In this document: piece by piece, positions 12,950 to 26,378 of the stretch | How positions within the stretch are numbered: the first letter of the stretch is position 1 | Layout of the letters: each line of letters starts with the position of its first letter | Assembly (NCBI RefSeq): GCF_963678635.1 | Contig: NC_087062.1 | Coordinates: forward strand, 43,164,395-43,228,394 | Source of the DNA: Symsagittifera roscoffensis | Taxonomy: Eukaryota > Xenacoelomorpha > Acoela > Convolutidae | Direction of reading: 5' to 3' | DNA: 64,000 nucleotides | Program-made: the position numbers and the translations under genes | The notes under the pieces: generated by a model | The model's database searches: none | Seen by the model: the letters and a program-made list of their open reading frames with translations, nothing else | What the model was told of the DNA's origin: nothing

Positions 12950-14740
12950 GCTCGGGGTGGGTTTTTTTCCTTCAGACAATTTCGACTTTTTAACTAGCCA
13001 TTTTTGTCCAAATTGTTTTAGATCATTCGAAAGGTATTGTTGTCTTGAGCTTAAATTTAAAAAGATATTTTAAATGTGATCAATTTTCGGAGAGTTATGC
13101 GAGTTTAAAGATTGCCGTTTCGGCCAATTTGGGACAATTAACGCGCGATATATTTTGCGCTATTAACGCGTGAGCGGAGATTTAATCCGTCTTATAAATC
13201 GTTCCAAATTAGTTGAAAGAAGCTTATTTGCCATAATTGATTTGTTACAAGGACCAAAATCTTTTCGTTTGTACTTATATGGCGTATGGGGGGATGAATT
13301 CATTAAAAAAAGTTCAAAATTTTTTTTTCATTTTATTTTTTTTTAATTTAGTTTTTTTATGTTACTACTGCTCCATAAACTTTAAATGGCAGTCGGCCCA
13401 CTCAGGGCTTCGCCCTGTTACGAGCAGTCTTGTTCCGACTTTCGATACGAAAGTAATGGAATATTTGTGCTCGGGGTTGGTTTTTTTTTCAGACAAGTTT
13501 CAATTTTTAAGTAGCCATTTTTGACAAAATTTTTTTACATCAAACAAAAGATATTGTTGTCCTGAGCTTAAATTTGAAAAAAATTTCACCTGTGATCATT
13601 TTTATTAAAGTTATGTGGATTTAAGGATTGCCATTTTGGCCAATATTGGACAATTAACTCGCGATATATTTCGCGCTATTAACGCGTAAGTGGAGATTTA
13701 ATCCGTCTTAGAAATTGTTCCAAATTGGTTGGAAGAAGCTTATTTGCCATAATTGATTTGTTACAAGTAGCGAAATTTATTCTTTTGTAGTTTATATGGC
13801 GTGTGGGGTGATGATTTTCAAAAAAATTTCAAATTTTAGAAAAAAAATTTTTTTTGATTTTATTTTATTCCATTGAATTTTTTGATGTTAGTACTACTCC
13901 ACAAACCTTAAAAGGCAGTCGGAACATTCAGGGCTTCGCCCTGATACGACTAGTCTTGTTGTTCCGACTTTCGATACGAAAGTAATGGAATATTTGTGCT
14001 CGGGTTGGGTTTTTTTTCTTCAGACAAATTTCGAATTTTTTTTTTCATTTTATTTTTTATTTAATTTAGTTTTTTTTTATGTTACTATTACTCCTTAAAG
14101 TTTAAATGACAGTCGGAACACTCAGGGTTCCGCCCTGATACGAGCAGTCTTGTTCCGACTTCGATACGAAAGTAACGAAATATTTGTGCTCGGGGTGGGT
14201 TTTTTTTCTTCAGACAAATTTCGACTTTTTAACTAGCCATTTTTGTCCAAATTTTTTTAGATCATTCGAAAGGTATTGTTGTTTTGAGCTTAAATTTAAA
14301 AATATATTATAAATGTGATCATTTTTCGTAAAGTTATGCGAGTTTAAAGATTGCCGTTTCGGCCAATTTGGGACAATTAACGCGCGATATATTTTGCGCT
14401 ATTAACGCGTGAGCGGAGATTTAATCCGTCTTATAAATCATTCCAAATTGGTTGAACGAAGCTTATTTGCCATAATTGATTTGTTACAAGGAGCGAAGTT
14501 TTTTCTTTTGTACTTATATGGCGTATGGGGTGATGAATTCATTAAAAAAAGTTCAAAATTTAGAATTTTTTTTTCATTTTGTTTTTTATCTAATTTAATT
14601 TTTTTATGTTACTATACTACTACTCCTTAATTTTTAAATGGCAGTCGGAACACTCAGGGCTTTGCCCTGATACGAGCAGTCTTGTTCCGACTTTCGATTC
14701 GAAGGTAACGAAATATTTGTGCTCGGGGTGGTTTTTTTTT
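12950..14740 (+). repeat. Satellite segment duplicated at about 18,980-20,770
   Basis: Landmarks at 13170, 13686 and 14409 recur at 19200, 19717 and 20441, a constant offset of 6030-6032 bp. Private variants are shared: the motif CAATTTTCGGAGAGTTATG at 13081 and 19111, and a shortened AAAGTTCAAAATTTTTTTTT stretch near 13310 and 19340. This is a second layer of higher-order structure, about 1.8 kb long. Confidence 0.8.
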
Positions 14741-17700
14741 TCTTCAGACAAATTTCGACTTTTTAATTAGCCCTTTTTGACGAATTTTTTTTACATCATT
14801 CGAAAGGTATTGTTGTCTTGAGCTTAAATTTAAAAAGATATTTCAACTGTGATTATTTTTCGTAAAGTTATGGGGGTTTAAAGATTGCCGTTTTGGCCAA
14901 TTTGGGACAATTAACGCGCGATATATTTTGCGCTATTAACGCGTGAGCCGAGGTTTAATCCGTCTTATAAGTCGTTCCAAATTAGTTGAAAGAAGCTTAT
15001 TTGCCATAATTGATTTGTTACAAGGAGCGAAATCTTTTCTTTTGTACTTATATGGCGTATGGGGTGATGAATTCATTAAAAAAAGTTCAAAATTTAGATT
15101 TTTTTTTTCATTTTGTTTTTTATCTAATTTAGTTTTTTTTATGTTACTATACTACTACTCCTTAATTTTTAAATGGCAGTCGGAACACTCAGGGTTTTGC
15201 CCTGATACGAGCAGTCTTGTTCCGACTTTAGATACGAAAGTAACGAAATATTTGTGCTCGGGGTGGGTTTTTTTTCTTCAGACAAACTTCGACTTTTTAA
15301 TTAGCCACTTTTGACGAAATTTTTTTACATCATTCGAAAGGTATTGATGTGTTGAGCTTAAATTTAAAAAGAAATTTTGACTGTGACCATTTTTCGTAAA
15401 GTTATGGGGGTTTAAAGATTGCCGTTTTGGCCAATTTGGGACAATTAACGCGCGATATATTTTGCGCTATTAACGCGTGAGCGGAGATTTAATCCGTCTC
15501 ATAAATCATTCCAAATTGATTGAACGAAGTTTATTTGCCATAATTGATTTGTTACAAGGAGCGAAGTTTTTTCTTTTGTACTTATATGGCGTATGGGGTG
15601 ATGAATTCATTAAAAAAAGTTCAGAATTTAGAATTTTTTTTTTCATTTTGTTTTTTATCTTGTTTAGTTTTTTTATGTTACTATACTACTACTCCTTAAT
15701 TTTTAAATGGCAGTCAGCCCACTCAGGGCTTCGCCCTGATACGAGCAGTCTTGTTCCGTTTTTCGATACGAAAGTAACGAAATATTTGTGCTCGGGGTGG
15801 GTTTTTTTTTATTCAGACAAACTTCGACTTTTTAATTAGCCACTTTTGACGAAATTTTTTTACATCATTCGAAAGGTATTGATGTGTTGAGCTTAAATTT
15901 AAAAAGATATTTTGACTGTGATCATTTTTCGTAAACTTATGGGGGTTTAAAGATTGCCGTTTTGGCCAATTTGGGACAATTAACGCGCGATATATTTTGC
16001 GCTTTTAACGCGTGAGCCGAGGTTTAATCCGTCTTATAAGTCGTTCCAAATTAGTTGAAAGAAGCTTATTTGCCATAATTGATTTGTTACAAGGAGCGAA
16101 GTTTTTTCTTTTGTACTTATATGGCGTATGGGGTGATGAATTCATTTATAAAAGTTCAGAATTTAGAATTTTTTTTTTCATTTCGTTTTTTATCTAATTT
16201 AGTTTTTTTATGTTACTATACTACTACTCCTTAAATTTTAAAAGGCAGTCGGCCCACTCAGGGCTTCGCCCTGATACGAGCAGTCTTGTTCCGACTTTCG
16301 ATACGAAAGTAACGAAATATTTGTGCTCGGGGTGGGTTTTTTTTTCTTCAGACAAACTTCGACTTTTTAATTAGCCATTTTTGACGAAATTTTTGTACAT
16401 CATTCGAAAGGTATTGATGTGTTGAGCTTAAATTTAAAAAGATATTTTGACTGTGATCATTTTTTGTAAAGTTATGGGGGTTTAAAGATTGGCGTTTTGG
16501 CCAATTTGGGACAATTAACGCGCGATATATTTTGCGCTATTAACGCGTGAGCCGAGGTTTAATCCGTCTTATAAGTCGTTCCAAATTAGTTGAAAGAAGC
16601 TTAATTGCCATAATTGATTTGTTACAAGGAGCGAAGTTTTTTCTTTTGTACTTATATGGCGTATGGGGTGATGAATTCATTTAAAAAAGTTCAGAATTTA
16701 GAATTTTTTTTTTTCATTTCGTTTTTTATCTAATTTAGTTTTTTTATGTTACTATACTACTACTCCTTAATTTTTAAATGGCAGTCGGCCCACTCAGGGC
16801 TTCGCCCTGATACGAGCAGTCTTGTTCCGACTTTCGATACGAAAGTAACGAACTATTTGTGCTCGGGGTGGGTTTTTTTTTCTTCAGACAAACTTCGACT
16901 TTTTAATTAGCCACTTTTGACGAAATTTTTTACATCATTCGAAAGGTATTGTTGTCTTGAGCTTAAATTTAAAAAGATATTTTAACTGTGATCATTTTTC
17001 GTAAAGTTATGGGGGTTTAAAGATTGCCGTTTTGGCCAATTTGGGACAATTAACGCGCGATATATTTTGCGATATTAACGCGTGAGCGGAGGTTTAATCC
17101 GTCTTATAAGTCGTTCCAAATTAGTTGAAAGAAGTTTATTTGCCATAATTGATTTGTTACAAGGAGCGAAATCTTTTCTTTTGTACTTATATGGCGTATG
17201 GGGTGATGAATTCATTTAAAAAAATTTCAAAATTTAGATTTTTTTTTTCATTTTGTTTTTTATCTAATTTAGTTTTTTTTATGTTGCTATACTACTACTC
17301 CTTAATTTTTAAATGGCAGTCGGAACACTCAGGGCTTCGGCCTGATACGAGCAGTCTTGTTCCGACTTTCGATACGAAAGTAACGAAATATTTGTGCTCG
17401 GGGTGGGTTTTTTTTTCTTCAGACAAACTTCGACTTTTTAATTAGCCATTTTTGACGGAATTTTCTTTTATCATTATAAAAAGTATTGTTGTTTTGAGCT
17501 CAAGTTTGAAAAGCTTTCTTACCTGTGATCATTTTTCGTAAAGTTATGGGGTTTAAATATTGCCATTTTGGCCAATTTGGGACAACTAACGCGCGATAAA
17601 TTTCGCGCTATTAACGTGTAAGCGGAGATTTAATCCGTCTTCGAACTCATTACAAATTGGTTGAAGGAAGCTTATTTGCCAGAATTGATTTGTTACTGGA

Positions 17701-19793
17701 AGCAAAATTTATCACTTTGTACTTATATGGCGTGTGGGGGATGATTTTCATATCAAATTTCAAATTTTAGAAAAAAAATTTTTCATTTTGTTTTATTTCA
17801 TTTAATTTTTCCATTTCATTACTGCTCCATAAACCCTAAAAGGCAGTCGGAACACTCAGGGCTTCGCCCTGATACGAGCAGTCTTGTTCCGACTTTCGAT
17901 ACGAAAGTAACGAAATATTTGTGCTCGGGGTGGGTTTTTTTTCTTCAGACAAATTTCGACTTTTTAATTAGCCACTTTTGACGAAATTTTTTTTACATCA
18001 TTCGAAAGGTATTGATGTGTTGAGCTTAAATTTAAAAAGATATTTTGACTGTGATCATTTTTCGTAAAGTTATGCGGGTTTAAAGATTGCCGTTTTGGCC
18101 AATTTGGGACAATTAACGCGCGATATATTTTGCGCTATTAACGCGTGAGCGGAGATTTAATCCGTCTTATAAGTCATTCCAAATTAGTTGAAAGAAGCTT
18201 ATTTGCCATAATTGAGTTGTTACGAGGAGCGAAATCTTTTCATTTGTACTTAAATGGCGTATGGGGTGATGAATTCATTAAAAAAAGTTCAAAATTTAGA
18301 TTTTTTTTTTTCATTTTATTTTTTATTTAATTTAGTTTTTTTATGTTACTACTACTCCTTTAACTTTAAATGACAGTCGGAACACTCAGGGCTCCGCCCT
18401 GATACGAGCAGTCTTGTTCCGACTTCGATACGAAAGTAACGAAATATTTGTGCTCGGGGTGGGTTTTTTTCCTTCAGACAAATTTCGACTTTTTAACTAG
18501 CCATTTTTGTCCAAATTGTTTTAGATCATTCGAAAGGTATTGATGTGTTGAGCTTAAATTTAAAAAGATATTTTGACTGTGATCATTTTTCGTAAAGTTA
18601 TGGGGGTTTAAAGATTGCCGTTTTGGCCAATTTGGGACAATTAACGCACGATATATTTTGCGCTATTAACGCGTGAGCGGAGATTTAATCCGTCTTATAA
18701 GTCATTCCAAATTAGTTGAAAGAAGCTTATTTGCCATAATTGAGTTGTTACGAGGAGCGAAATCTTTTCATTTGTACTTAAATGGCGTATGGGGGGATGA
18801 ATTCATTAAAAAAAGTTCAAAATTTAGATTTTTTTTTTCATTTTATTTTTTATTTAATTTAGTTTTTTTGTGTTACTACTACTCCTTAAACTTTAAATGA
18901 CATTTGGAACACTCAGGGCTCCGCCCTGATACGAGCAGTCTTGTTCCGACTTCGATACGAAAGTAACGAAATATTTGTGCTCGGGGTGGGTTTTTTTCCT
19001 TCAGACAAATTTCGACTTTTTAACTAGCCATTTTTGTCCAAACTGTTTTAGATCATTCGAAAGGTATTGTTGTCTTGAGCTTAAATTTAAAAAAATATTT
19101 TAAATGTGATCAATTTTCGGAGAGTTATGCGAGTTTAAAGATTGCCGTTTCGGCCAATTTGGGACAATTAACGCGCGTTATATTTTGCGCTATTAACGCG
19201 TGAGCGGAGATTTAATCCGTCTTATAAATCGTTCCAAATTAGTTGAAAGAAGCTTATTTGCCATAATTGATTTGTTACAAGGACCGAAATCTTATCGTTT
19301 GTACTTATATGGCGTATGGGGGGATTAATTCATTAAAAAAAGTTCAAAATTTTTTTTTTCATTTTATTTTTTTTTAATTTAGTTTTTTTATGTTACTACT
19401 GCTCCATAAACTTTAAATGGCAGTCGGCCCACTCAGGGCTTCGCCCTGATACGAGCAGTCTTGTTCCGACATTTGATACGAAAGTAATGGAATATTTGTG
19501 CTCGGGGTTGGTTTTTTTTTCAGACAAGTTTCAATTTTTAAGTAGCCATTTTTGACAAAATTTTTTTACATCAAACGAAAGATATTGTTGTCCTGAGCTT
19601 AAATTTGAAAAAAATTTCACCTGTGATCATTTTTATTAAAGTTATGTGGATTTAAGGATTGCCATTTTGGCCAATATTGGACAATTAACTCGCGATATAT
19701 TTCGCGCTATTAACGCGTAAGTGGAGATTTAATCCGTCTTAGAAATTGTTCCAAATTGGTTGGAAGAAGCTTATTTGCCATAATTGATTTGTT

Positions 19794-22700
19794 ACAAGTA
19801 GCGAAATCTATTCTTTTGTAGTTTATATGGCGTGTGGGGGGATGATTTTCAAAAAAATTTCAAATTTTAGAAAAAAATTTTTTTTTGATTTTATTTTATT
19901 CCATTGAATTTTTTGATGTTAGTACTACTCCACAAACCTTAAAAGGCAGTCGGAACATTCAGGGCTTCGCCCTGATACGAGTAGTCTTGTTGTTCCGACT
20001 TTCGATACGAAAGTAATGGAATATTTGTGCTCGGGGTGGGTTTTTTTTTCTTCAGACAAATTTCGAATTTTTTTTTTCATTTTATTTTTTATTTAATTTA
20101 GTTTTTTTTTAAGTTACTACTACTCCTTAAAGTTTAAATGACAGTCGGAACACTCAGGGTTCCGCCCTGATACGAGCAGTCTTGTTCCGACTTCGATACG
20201 AAAGTAACGAAATATTTGTGCTCGGGGTGGGTTTTTTTTCTTCAGACAAATTTCGTTTTTTTAACTAGCCATTTTTGTCCAAATTTTTTTAGATCATTCG
20301 AAAGGTATTGTTGTTTTGAGCTTAAACTTAAAAAGATATTTTAAATGTGATCATTTTTCGTAAAGTTATGCGAGTTTAAAGATTGCCGTTTCGGCCAATT
20401 TGGGACAATTAACGCGCGATATATTTTGCGCTATTAACGCGTGAGCGGAGATTTAATCCGTCTTATAAATCATTCCAAATTGGTTGAACGAAGCTTATTT
20501 GCCATAATTGATTTGTTACAAGGAGCGAAGTTTTTTCTTTTGTACTTATATGGCGTATGGGGTGATGAATTCATTAAAAAAAGTTCAAAATTTAGAATTT
20601 TTTTTTCATTTTGTTTTTTATCTAATTTAATTTTTTTATGTTACTATACTACTACTCCTTAATTTTTAAATGGCAGTCGGAACACTCAGGGCTTCGCCCT
20701 GATACGAGCAGTCTTGTTCCGACTTTCGATACGAAAGTAACGAAATATTTGTGCTCGGGGTGGGTTTTTTTTCTTCAGACAAATTTCGACTTTTTAATTA
20801 GCCAGTTTTGACGAAATTTTTCTACATCACTCGAAACGTATTGTTCTCTTGAGCCTAAATTTGAAAGAATACTTCACTACTACTCCTTAATTTTTAAATG
20901 GCAGTCGGAACACTCAGGGCTTCGCCCTGATAAGAGCAGTCTTGTTCCGACTTTCGATACGAAAGTAACGAAATAATTGTGCTCGGGGTGGGTTTTTTTT
21001 TCTTCAGACAATTTTCGACTTTTTAATTAGCCATTTTTGACAAAAATTTTTTACATCGTTCGAAAGGTATTGTTGTCTTGAGCTTAACTTTAAAAAGATA
21101 TTTTAACTGTGATCATTTTTCGTAAAGTTATGGGGGTTTAAAGATTGCCGTTTTGGCCAATTTGTGACAATTAACGCGCGATATATTTTGCGCTATTAAC
21201 GCGTGAGCGGAGATTTAATCCGTCTTATAAGTCGTTCCAAATTAGTTGAAAGAAGCTTATTTGCCATAATTGATTTGTTACAAGGGGCGAAATCTTCTCA
21301 TTTGTACTTATATGGCATATGGGGTGATGAATTCATTTAAAAAAGTTCAAAATTAAAAACTTTTTTTTTCATTCTATTTTTTATTTAATTTAGTTTTTTT
21401 ATGTTACTACTACTCCTTAAACTTTAAATGACAGTCGGAACACTCAGGGCTTCGCCCTGATACGAGCAGTCTTGTTCCGACTTTCGATACGAAAGTAACG
21501 AAATATTTGTGCTCGGGGTGGGTTTTTTTTCTTCAGACAAATTTCGACTTTTTAATTAGCCAGTTTTGACGAAATTTTTCTACATCACTCGAAACGTATT
21601 GTTCTCTTGAGCCTAAATTTGAAAAAATACTTCACTTGTGATCATTTCTCGTAAAGTTATGGGGGTTTAATGATTGCCGTTTTGGCCAATTTGTGACAAT
21701 TAACGCGCGATTTATTTTGCGCTATTAACGCGTGAGCGGAGATTTAATCCGTCTTATAAATCATTCCAAATTGGTTGAACGAAGTTTATTTGCCATAATT
21801 GATTTGTTACAAGGAGCGAAGTTTTTTCTCTTGTACTTATGTCGCGTATGGGGTGATGAATTCATTAAAAAAAGTTCAAAATTTAGATTTTTTTTTTCAT
21901 TTTGTTTTTTATTTAATTTAGTTTTTTTTATGTTACTATACTACTACTCCTTAAACTTTAAATGGCAGTCGGAACAATCAAGGCTTCACCCTGATACGAG
22001 CAGTCTTGTTCCGACTTTCGATACGAAAGTAACGAAATATTTGTGCTCGGGTGGGTTTTTTTCTTCAGACAAATATCGACTTTTTAACTAGCCATTTTTG
22101 TCCAAGTTTTTTTAGATCATTCGAAAGGTATTGTTGTCTTGAGCTTAAATTTAAAAAGAGATTTCAAATATGATCATTTTTCGTAAAGTTATGCGAGTTT
22201 AAAGATTGCCGTTTTGGCCAATTTGGGACAATTAAGTGGAGATTTAATCCGTCTTAGAAATCGTTCCAAATTGGTTGGAAGAAGCTTATTTGCCATAATT
22301 GATTTGTTACAAGTAGCGAAATCTGTTCTTTTGTAGTTTATATGGCGTGTGGGGTGATGATTTTCAAAAAAATTCAAATTTTAGAAAAAAAATATTTTTT
22401 TTGATTTCGTTTTATTTCATTGAATTTTTTGATGTTAGTACTACTCCACAAACCTTAAAAGGTAGTCAGAACATTCAGGGCTTCTTCCTGATACGAGTAG
22501 TCTGGTTGTTCCGACTTTCGATACGAAAGTAATGGAATATTTGTGCTCGGGGTGGGTTTTTTTTCGCATGGAAGATGCTCCCCTGGGAACTGATAAAATT
22601 CTCGTGCTGCATACCAATTCTCCGCAACATCAGCAGCCGGTAAATCTTCAATATTGTAATTTGAAGCATCTTTCAGAACTGCAACGTTTATGCCTAAAAC

Positions 22701-23100
22701 TTTACTCACTTTTGTATTATCTCGAAAAAAACGTCTGGGAATGATATAGTAATTTCATTTTCGTTTTTGATCTTTTTATTCGTTGATGAAACTGGACTTT
22801 TGATAGACCTAAAAATGTTTGACTTTTGATAGAAAATGTTATTTTCTATGGTATTCAACTTACAAAAGGTTCGTTTAAGGTTTGTTTTTCAATTTTAGAT
22901 TTACACAGTTTTTGTTTTGTAATTAAACTTGTGTGCTATTGATATTTAAGACTCTTCAGAATGATGATTTCTAAGGTTTAGTTGCCCTTTTTTTGAAAAA
23001 GTCAAATTTTTAGTATTCAAGCTCCAAGAAGGTTTCAAGAATTTGCCATGAGTTTGTCCAATAAACCCGGCTCGCACTTATGCAGATTTCATTATAAGCT
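19794..23100 (+). repeat. 3.3-kb tandem duplication, copy 1 (includes CAP-gene DNA)
   Basis: Satellite sequence from 19794 to about 22563 is repeated at 23101-25901 (landmarks 20441/23748, 21203/24509, 21732/25038; offset 3306-3307). Copy 1 ends with 0.53 kb of non-satellite DNA (22564-23101) that matches the flanking gene region at 27472-28009. Copy 1 lacks about 33 bp around 22230 that copy 2 keeps. Confidence 0.88.
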
Positions 23101-23101
23101 A
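22564..23101 (-). pseudogene. Captured fragment of the neighbouring CAP gene
   Basis: Bases 22568-23101 match 27476-28009 at a constant offset of 4908 with only a few differences (for example CAATTTTAG/CACTTTTAG and ACCCGG/ACCAGG). On the minus strand the copy contains 126 bp of one exon (22568-22693, encoding GINVAVLKDASNYN through FPGEHLP) and most of the upstream intron. It lacks the exon end with the splice donor, and its frame runs into satellite sequence, so it cannot encode the protein. The left junction may start at 22564, where both sequences have TCG; the right junction shares TA. Confidence 0.9.
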
Positions 23102-25901
23102 CAAGTAGCGAAATCTATTCTTTTGTAGTTTATATGGCGTGTGGGGGGATGATTTTCAAAAAAATTTCAAATTTTAGAAAAATTTTTTTTTTTGATTTTA
23201 TTTTATTCCATTGAATTTTTTGATGTTAGTACTTTTCCACAAACCTTAAAAGGCAGTCGCAACATTCAGGGCTTCGCCCTGATACGAGTAGTCTTGTTGT
23301 TCCGACTTTCGATACGAAAGTAATGGAATATTTGTGCTCGGGGTGGGTTTTTTTTTCTTCAGACAAATTTCGAATTTTTTTTTTCATTTTATTTTTTATT
23401 TAATTTAGTTTTTTTTTAAGTTACTACTACTCCTTAAAGTTTAAATGACAGTCGAAACACTCAGGGTTCCGCCCTGATTCGAGCAGTCTTGTTCCGACTT
23501 CGATACGAAAGTAACGAAATATTTGTGCTCGGGGTGGGTTTTTTTTCTTCAGACAAATTTCGACTTTTTAACTAGCCATTTTTGTCCAAATTTTTTTAGA
23601 TCATTCGAAAGGTATTGTTGTTTTGAGCTTAAACTTAAAAAGATATTTTAAATGTGATCATTTTTCGTAAAGTTATGCGAGTTTAAAGATTGCCGTTTCG
23701 GCCAATTTGGGACAATTAACGCGCGATATATTTTGCGCTATTAACGCGTGAGCGGAGATTTAATCCGTCTTATAAATCATTCCAAATTGGTTGAACGAAG
23801 CTTATTTGCCATAATTGATTTGTTACAAGGAGCGAAGTTTTTTCTTTTGTACTTATATGGCGTATGGGGTGATGAATTCATTAAAAAAAGTTCAAAATTT
23901 AGAATTTTTTTTTCATTTTGTTTTTTATCTAGTTTAATTTTTTTATGTTACTATACTACTACTCCTTAATTTTTAAATGGCAGTCGGAACACTCAGGGCT
24001 TCGCCCTGATACGAGCAGTCTTGTTCCGACTTTCGATACGAAAGTAACGAAATATTTGTGCTCGGGGTGGGTTTTTTTTCTTCAGACAAATTTCGACTTT
24101 TTAATTAGCCAGTTTTGACGAAATTTTTCTACATCACTCGAAACGTATTGTTCTCTTGAGCCTAAATTTGAAAGAATACTTCACTACTACTCCTTAATTT
24201 TTAAATGGCAGTCGGAACACTCAGGGCTTCGCCCTGATAAGAGCAGTCTTGTTCCGACTTTCGATACGAAAGTAACGAAATAATTGTGCTCGGGGTGGGT
24301 TTTTTTTCTTCAGACAATTTTCGACTTTTTAATTAGCCATTTTTGACAAAAAATTTTTACATCGTTCGAAAGGTATTGTTGTCTTGAGCTTAACTTTAAA
24401 AAGATATTTTAACTGTGATCATTTTTCGTAAAGTTATGGGGGTTTAAAGATTGCCGTTTTGGCCAATTTGTGACAATTAACGCGCGATATATTTTGCGCT
24501 ATTAACGCGTGAGCGGAGATTTAATCCGTCTTATAAGTCGTTCCAAATTAGTTGAAAGAAGCTTATTTGCCATAATTGATTTGTTACAAGGGGCGAAATC
24601 TTCTCATTTGTACTTATATGGCATATGGGGTGATGAATTCATTAAAAAAAGTTCAAAATTAAAAACTTTTTTTTTCATTTTATTTTTTATTTAATTTAGT
24701 TTTTTTATGTTACTACTACTCCTTAAACTTTAAATGACAGTCGGAACACTCAGGGCTTCGCCCTGATACGAGCAGTCTTGTTCCGACTTTCGATACGAAA
24801 GTAACGAAATATTTGTGCTCGGGGTGGGTTTTTTTTCTTCAGATAAATTTCGACTTTTTAATTAGCCAGTTTTGACGAAATTTTTCTACATCACTCGAAA
24901 CGTATTGTTCTCTTGAGCCTAAATTTGAAAGAATACTTCACTTGTGATCATTTCTCGTAAAGTTATGGGGGTTTAATGATTGCCGTTTTGGCCAATTTGT
25001 GACAATTAACGCGCGATGTATTTTGCGCTATTAACGCGTGAGCGGAGATTTAATCCGTCTTATAAATCATTCCAAATTGGTTGAACGAAGTTTATTTGCC
25101 ATAATTGATTTGTTACAAGGAGCGAAGTTTTTTCTCTTGTACTTATGTCGCGTATGGGGTGATGAATTCATTAAAAAAAGTTCAAAATTTAGATTTTTTT
25201 TTCATTTTGTTTTTTATTTAATTTAGTTTTTTTTATGTTACTATACTACTACTCCTTAAACTTTAAATGGCAGTCGGAACAATCAAGGCTTCACCCTGAT
25301 ACGAGCAGTCTTGTTCCGACTTTCGATACGAAAGTAACGAAATATTTGTGCTCGGGTGGGTTTTTTTCTTCAGACAAATATCGACTTTTTAACTAGCCAT
25401 TTTTGTCCAAATTTTTTTAGATCATTCGAAAGGTATTGTTGTCTTGAGCTTAAATTTAAAAAGAGATTTCAAATATGATCATTTTTCGTAAAGTTATGCG
25501 AGTTTAAAGATTGCCGTTTTGGCCAATTTGGGACAATTAACGCGCGATATTTTTTGCTCTATTAACGCGTAAGTGGAGATTTAATCCGTCTTAGAAATCG
25601 TTCCAAATTGGTTGGAAGAAGCTTATTTGCCATAATTGATTTGTTACAAGTAGCGAAATCTGTTCTTTTGTAGTTTATATGGCGTGTGGGGTGATGATTT
25701 TCAAAAAAAATCAAATTTTAGAAAAAAAATATTTTTTTTTGATTTCGTTTTATTTCATTGAATTTTTTGATGTTAGTACTACTCCACAAACCTTAAAAGG
25801 CAGTCAGAACATTCAGGGCTTCTTCCTGATACGAGTAGTCTGGTTGTTCCGACTTTCGATACGAAAGTAATGGAATATTTGTGCTCGGGGTGGGTTTTTT
25901 T
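23101..25901 (+). repeat. 3.3-kb tandem duplication, copy 2 (satellite only)
   Basis: It matches 19794-22563 almost base for base, including the odd short unit around 24180 (CACTACTACTCC joined to a truncated monomer; 20876 in copy 1). Where copy 1 jumps into gene DNA, copy 2 continues as satellite to the end of the array. Confidence 0.87.
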
Positions 25902-26378
25902 TTCTTCAGACAAATTTCGAATTTTTAACTAGCCATTTTTGACGGAATATTTTTAAAACATTTGAAAGATATTGTTGTCCTGAGCTTAAATTTGAAAAAA
26001 TATTTCTCCTGTGATTATTTTTACTAAAGTTATGTGGGTTTTATTATTGCCATTTTGGCCAATTTGGGACAATTAACTCGCGATATTTTTCGCGCTCTTA
26101 ACGCGTAAGCGGAGATTTAATCTGTCTTAGAAATTGTTATAAATTGGTTGAAAGAAGCTTGTTTGTCATAATTGATTTGTTAAAAAGAGCGAAATCTATC
26201 CTTTTCTTCTTGATATGGCGTGTGGGGTGATTATTTTTATTTAAAAAAACTTCAAAGTTTAGAAAAAAAATTCATTTTATTTTATTACATCTAATTTTTT
26301 TAATGTTATTACTGCTGCCCAAACTTTAAAAGGCAGTCGGAACATTCAGGGCTTCGCCTTGATACGAGCAATCTTGTT
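25902..26378 (+). repeat. Degenerate terminal satellite monomer
   Basis: This is the last monomer of the array, clearly more diverged than the others (GCGCTCTTAACGCGTAAGCGG, GGGCTTCGCCTTGATACGAGCAATC). Homology stops at about 26378, after CTTGTTTA. The divergence at the edge fits the usual picture of satellite arrays, whose borders are homogenised least. Confidence 0.85.

Larger units (their letters stand above)
1..26378 (+). repeat. Satellite array of ~47 monomers (~533 bp)
   Basis: The same ~530-535 bp unit recurs head to tail. The landmark ATTAACGCGTRAGYGGAG falls, for example, at 352, 881, 1404, 1936, 2656, 3191 and 3726, and on to 25569 and 26107. Two monomer types are visible. Type A reads GCGTGAGCGG with TTGTACTTATATGGCGTATG. 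Type B reads GCGTAAGTGG with TTGTAGTTTATATGGCGTGTG and GTTGTTCCGAC. Long spacings (about 720-760 bp) and short ones (about 119-294 bp) mark internal deletions and junctions such as 4371, 7881 and 9571. The array begins mid-unit at base 1, so it continues to the left. Open frames of 61-120 codons recur in type A units but start at GTG, differ mainly by amino-acid-changing substitutions and are closed in type B, so I do not call them genes. Confidence 0.97.

Noticed and set aside
22564-23101. Meaningful equality between the insert length (about 534 bp) and the monomer length (about 533 bp)
   Set aside because: The insert replaces only about 300 bp of a monomer and its ends are set by the gene sequence, so the match looks coincidental.
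1-26378. CRISPR array
   Set aside because: The unit is over 500 bp with no short repeat/spacer alternation, and the context is eukaryotic.
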